Assembly: GCA_002633005.1 (NCBI GenBank) | Contig: NMRA01000151.1 | Span: forward strand, 185,770 to 249,769 | DNA: 64,000 nucleotides | Direction of reading: 5' to 3' | Source of the DNA: Phoronis australis | Lineage: Eukaryota; Phoronida; Phoronidae | Shown: piece after piece, positions 61,480 to 64,000 of the stretch | Position numbering within the stretch: position 1 is the stretch's first letter | Layout: the number at the start of each line of letters is the position of its first letter | The notes under the pieces: model-generated | What the model was told of the DNA's origin: nothing | Seen by the model: only the letters and a program-made list of their open reading frames with translations | The model's database searches: none | Made by a program: the position numbers and the translations under genes

Positions 61480-62510
61480 GGTCACTTAAATCAATACAGG
61501 CCTGGTAGTCACTGACTAATGTAAAATTTACAATCCAACAATTATCCTGTCACTGACGCTGGGATGTTGATAGTCTCCTTACACAACAATGTTAAATGAA
61601 TGCCAGGTTGAGGTAAGAAATCTGCCGCACAACTGGTTACAAAGTTAACAAAATAAACAACAGTGCGTAGGTGAGTTCTTAATAATACTTTTCGGATGAA
61701 ACACGACAAATTTACTACTAGTAGGCCACCGATTCTGTAGGCTTTCCTTCATTAATTGGAAATCTGTCAAACAAGTTGGCTTGTAAACAAACGATTCGAG
61801 CTGCATTGTACTCGTAAATAATCCAGTAAATCGTCGAAGTCCGAGCGTTCTGAGTTCCTTGATAAGAGTTCTTGTGAATTCAAATGGTTCAACAAAATTC
61901 TAAGACGATCTAGGTCAAAACACATGAAAACTCCAAAAATTTCCTTGACGTAAAAAAACTTTTCCTAAAATTATCTTACATCCGGGATAGTTGAGCAGTG
62001 TTTATAAAAGAATCCTATTAATACCAGAACAAAATATATGTTTTGTAAATTTACACTTTTAAAAATACAAATTTGTTGTTATATATGTATTTTAATATTT
62101 TAAATACATATTTTACAATATTTTATTTTTGTATATTAAATTTTATTTTGAATTTTCGTATTTATTAGCTTTTCACTATTCACGCTTCTATCTCCAGCTC
62201 AAAAGGTGTCGTGAAGGGAAGTTATCGACTTGGGGAAAATCCCAACCTGCGGTCGATGATCACTAGGTTTTCCAAGAAGACCAGAAAAATGAATAGAAGT
62301 ATAGGGAAGTTGAAATAGCCCACTCATGTCTGACGTCACTGTATACTAGATCTATTGTCTAGCCTGCCTGGATTTTTTACGGGTAAGTCCCTATTGAAAC
62401 ATACAAATGTGGTGTTTACTGTTTAGTGTTAAAATTGTGAAACTGAAAGTGAAACTAAGAACTAAAAAAGAGTAAGAAGACTGAACTTATTAAGCCAGTG
62501 AAGGTGAGTG
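61480..62510. other. Upstream of MAF1; AT-rich tract
   Basis: Expected to hold the MAF1 5' UTR and promoter, but I see no TATA box or clear motif. 62030-62170 is a very AT-rich tract (about 85% A+T by eye). Confidence 0.4.
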
Positions 62511-62514
62511 AAGA

Positions 62515-62860
62515 CACAGGTGTCCTCAGCTTCTGATCATCCTCAATACACTATATATAATACTATAAGGAGTATAAGGTACGACATTTTGGACAAGGAA
62601 TTCCACGGGTGCCTCTCTTCACTTCAGCCTCCATATCAAACAAAAAACTCAATAAATTTACACAAAACAGGCTTAAGTGTCAACAAACCATTAGTAATTG
62701 TTATTCTACTACTAAAATTCTACCATTCACGGTGACCTGCTCCAGCGAGATCGCAACAAATTCGCGGTCAAAGCACAAAAATGTTCCCAAAAAAAGCCCA
62801 CGCATCAGTCCTCTTATGACGGTTCGAGGTCAAGGAGGGTACGGAATTATCCAATGAGTT
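62515..62860 (+). mobile_element. Single arm of the foldback family (third copy)
   Basis: Matches the arms at 14410-15100: GTGTCCTCAGCTTCTGATC, TATAATACTATAAGG, CATATCAAACAAAAAACTCA, CATTCACGGTGACCTGCTCC and GCACAAAAATGTTCCCAAAA, in the same order. I did not find an inverted partner within the window. Confidence 0.8.
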
Positions 62861-62929
62861 GCGGATGGACGGGAAGGTTACGAAATGGTCTGGTCAAGTG
62901 TGGAATTATCAATGTCGTGACACTCCGTG

Positions 62930-63440
62930 ACAAATCGGCAGACAATTTTTGTCCATACGAGTAGGCACATTGAATGACTTACAGAGCGTGGTCTGGGCGT
63001 TTGAGGTTCATCTGTACCGACCTGACATGATTTTGCTCGAGTCACGGAACGCCCATGGTCGGGCAGACGATTTTCGTCCATGTGACCATGTGCTTTAAAT
63101 GACTGTTAGAGCGTGGTCTGGGCATATAATTTTCGTCCGTACGGACCTGACGCGATCTTGCTGGAGTCACAGAATGCCCATGGTTATGCGGACAATTTTC
63201 TTCTATATGACCACGCACTTTAAATGACTTAGAGAACCCGTGGTCCAGAAGGACAATTTTTGTCCATACCGACCCGACGTGATTTTTGTCAAAAAACATT
63301 TATGGTCGGTTGGACAATTTTCGTCCATACCACCACCACTTTCGTCACCAGCGCGGTCGGGGCGGACAATTTTCGTCCAAGTCAACCACGTTCAGTAGCG
63401 TGGTCCAGGAGGGTAAATTTTACCCACACGACCACACGCT
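62930..63440 (+). repeat. Tandem array of near-palindromic GGACAATTTTCGTCC units
   Basis: The core occurs at about 62941, 63065, 63124, 63189, 63252, 63313, 63364 and, degraded, 63413: mostly 50-65 bp apart. Interspersed are GACCACGCACTTTAAATGAC, AGCGTGGTC and, in the first part, GAGTCACGGAACGCCCATGG. Frames here are repeat artefacts. Confidence 0.85.
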
Positions 63441-63839
63441 TTAATTTGAGTTGAAAAAGCCTTTGTAGCATGCGGTTGGTGGAGACCACTTAATCATGCA
63501 AATTTGGTAATACTATAGCCTACAGGGTGGTTTTAGTATTAATCGAAATATACAATCTCGAAATCATTTGCTGGACATATGCACGACGTGCATTCTCTTA
63601 CTTTCCGATATGGGGTCAGTACGCAAGAGAATTGAGTACTCGAAATTTGTTCATATTTGTGCAACATTGGCTGTTTTGTTACAAGAATGTCATGAGGAGA
63701 GAATAGCATTTACCTAGAAAGCATTGGTACACAAGACAATAACTATAATTACGAAGAAGGGTGAGGCACTGGAAACTGAAGAGACCCATGTTAGTCACTT
63801 TTACCCCTGTGGGTTGTAGTAATTGCCGAGATTACTACA

Positions 63840-63905
63840 CTGGGAATCAAACCACCGATCCCGATAAAACTGGCAAGCGTGATAACCATTCAGATATAAT
63901 AGATA
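63840..63905 (-). repeat. tRNA-like sequence (possible SINE head)
   Basis: On the minus strand GAATGGTTATCACGCTTGCC resembles a tRNA D-arm and anticodon region, and GGTTTGATTCC (63853-63843) is a near-perfect B box. The fold is imperfect. The surrounding 63440-64000 shows nothing else. Confidence 0.4.
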
Positions 63906-64000
63906 ATTGCCCGTTTGCGAGTGCCTAACAGAGACTCATGATTCACTGGAAGCACATCTGCAAACATTGCCCCTTTCCTACGGAACAGACGCACCTCCTG

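Noticed and set aside
62930-63440. CRISPR-like spaced repeats
   Set aside because: Repeat and spacer both recur, spacing is irregular, no cas genes exist, and the context is an animal genome.

Overview
This is a stretch of an animal nuclear genome, from a bilaterian invertebrate; the sequence does not allow me to name the species. The evidence is spliced genes with GT-AG introns of 0.3-10 kb, AT-rich non-coding DNA, three proteins recognisable by homology to vertebrate proteins, and many eukaryotic transposons (non-LTR retrotransposon tails, tRNA-derived SINE-like sequence, TIR and foldback DNA elements). There are no bacterial genes, operons, rRNA or CRISPR arrays. One ambiguous base (N) lies at 19385.

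Three protein-coding genes account for the coding capacity. (1) On the minus strand, 2921 to about 9862 (possibly starting at 18156), six exons encode the N-terminal part of a gamma-synergin-like protein (SYNRG), an AP-1 clathrin-adaptor accessory protein; the gene runs off the left edge. (2) On the plus strand, 18731-46344, sixteen exons encode a complete 946-residue CYLD, a K63/M1-linkage deubiquitinase with three CAP-Gly domains, a USP domain and a zinc module. All exon phases join without a frameshift, and Cys, His and Asp of the catalytic triad are present. (3) On the minus strand, 55112-61479, six exons encode MAF1, the repressor of RNA polymerase III. SYNRG and CYLD lie head to head; CYLD and MAF1 lie tail to tail, separated by about 8.8 kb of UTR and repeats.

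The rest is repeat-rich. Six copies of one 1.4-1.7 kb family (150-2560, 8735-9570, 22470-24165, 36850-38265, 44040-45000, 47755-49345) consist of internally repeated units carrying a motif that matches the CTCF core consensus. The SYNRG-CYLD interval (9.9-18.1 kb) is a nest of transposons: a LINE tail abutting a SYNRG exon, a 2.36 kb TIR element with TA flanks, an inverted pair of related segments, an RT fragment, a 0.7 kb foldback element, and a 2.7 kb segment bracketed by 22-bp inverted repeats that carries a repeated ATTTACGGGAC-type motif. CYLD intron 8 carries a 1.15 kb TTAA-flanked TIR element with a broken THAP-domain gene (Kolobok-like). Other CYLD introns hold a MITE, a palindromic element followed by a 140-bp tandem array, microsatellites, a minisatellite and a tRNA-like SINE head. 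MAF1 intron 1 holds a 577-bp foldback element ending 14-20 bp from the exon 1 splice donor, and a promoter-like cluster. The far right end holds a foldback copy and a tandem array of near-palindromic units.

The three genes are not an operon or pathway. I saw no convincing new multi-gene system; the most unusual items are the CTCF-like repeat family, the THAP/TTAA element and the motif array at 15.6-17.5 kb.
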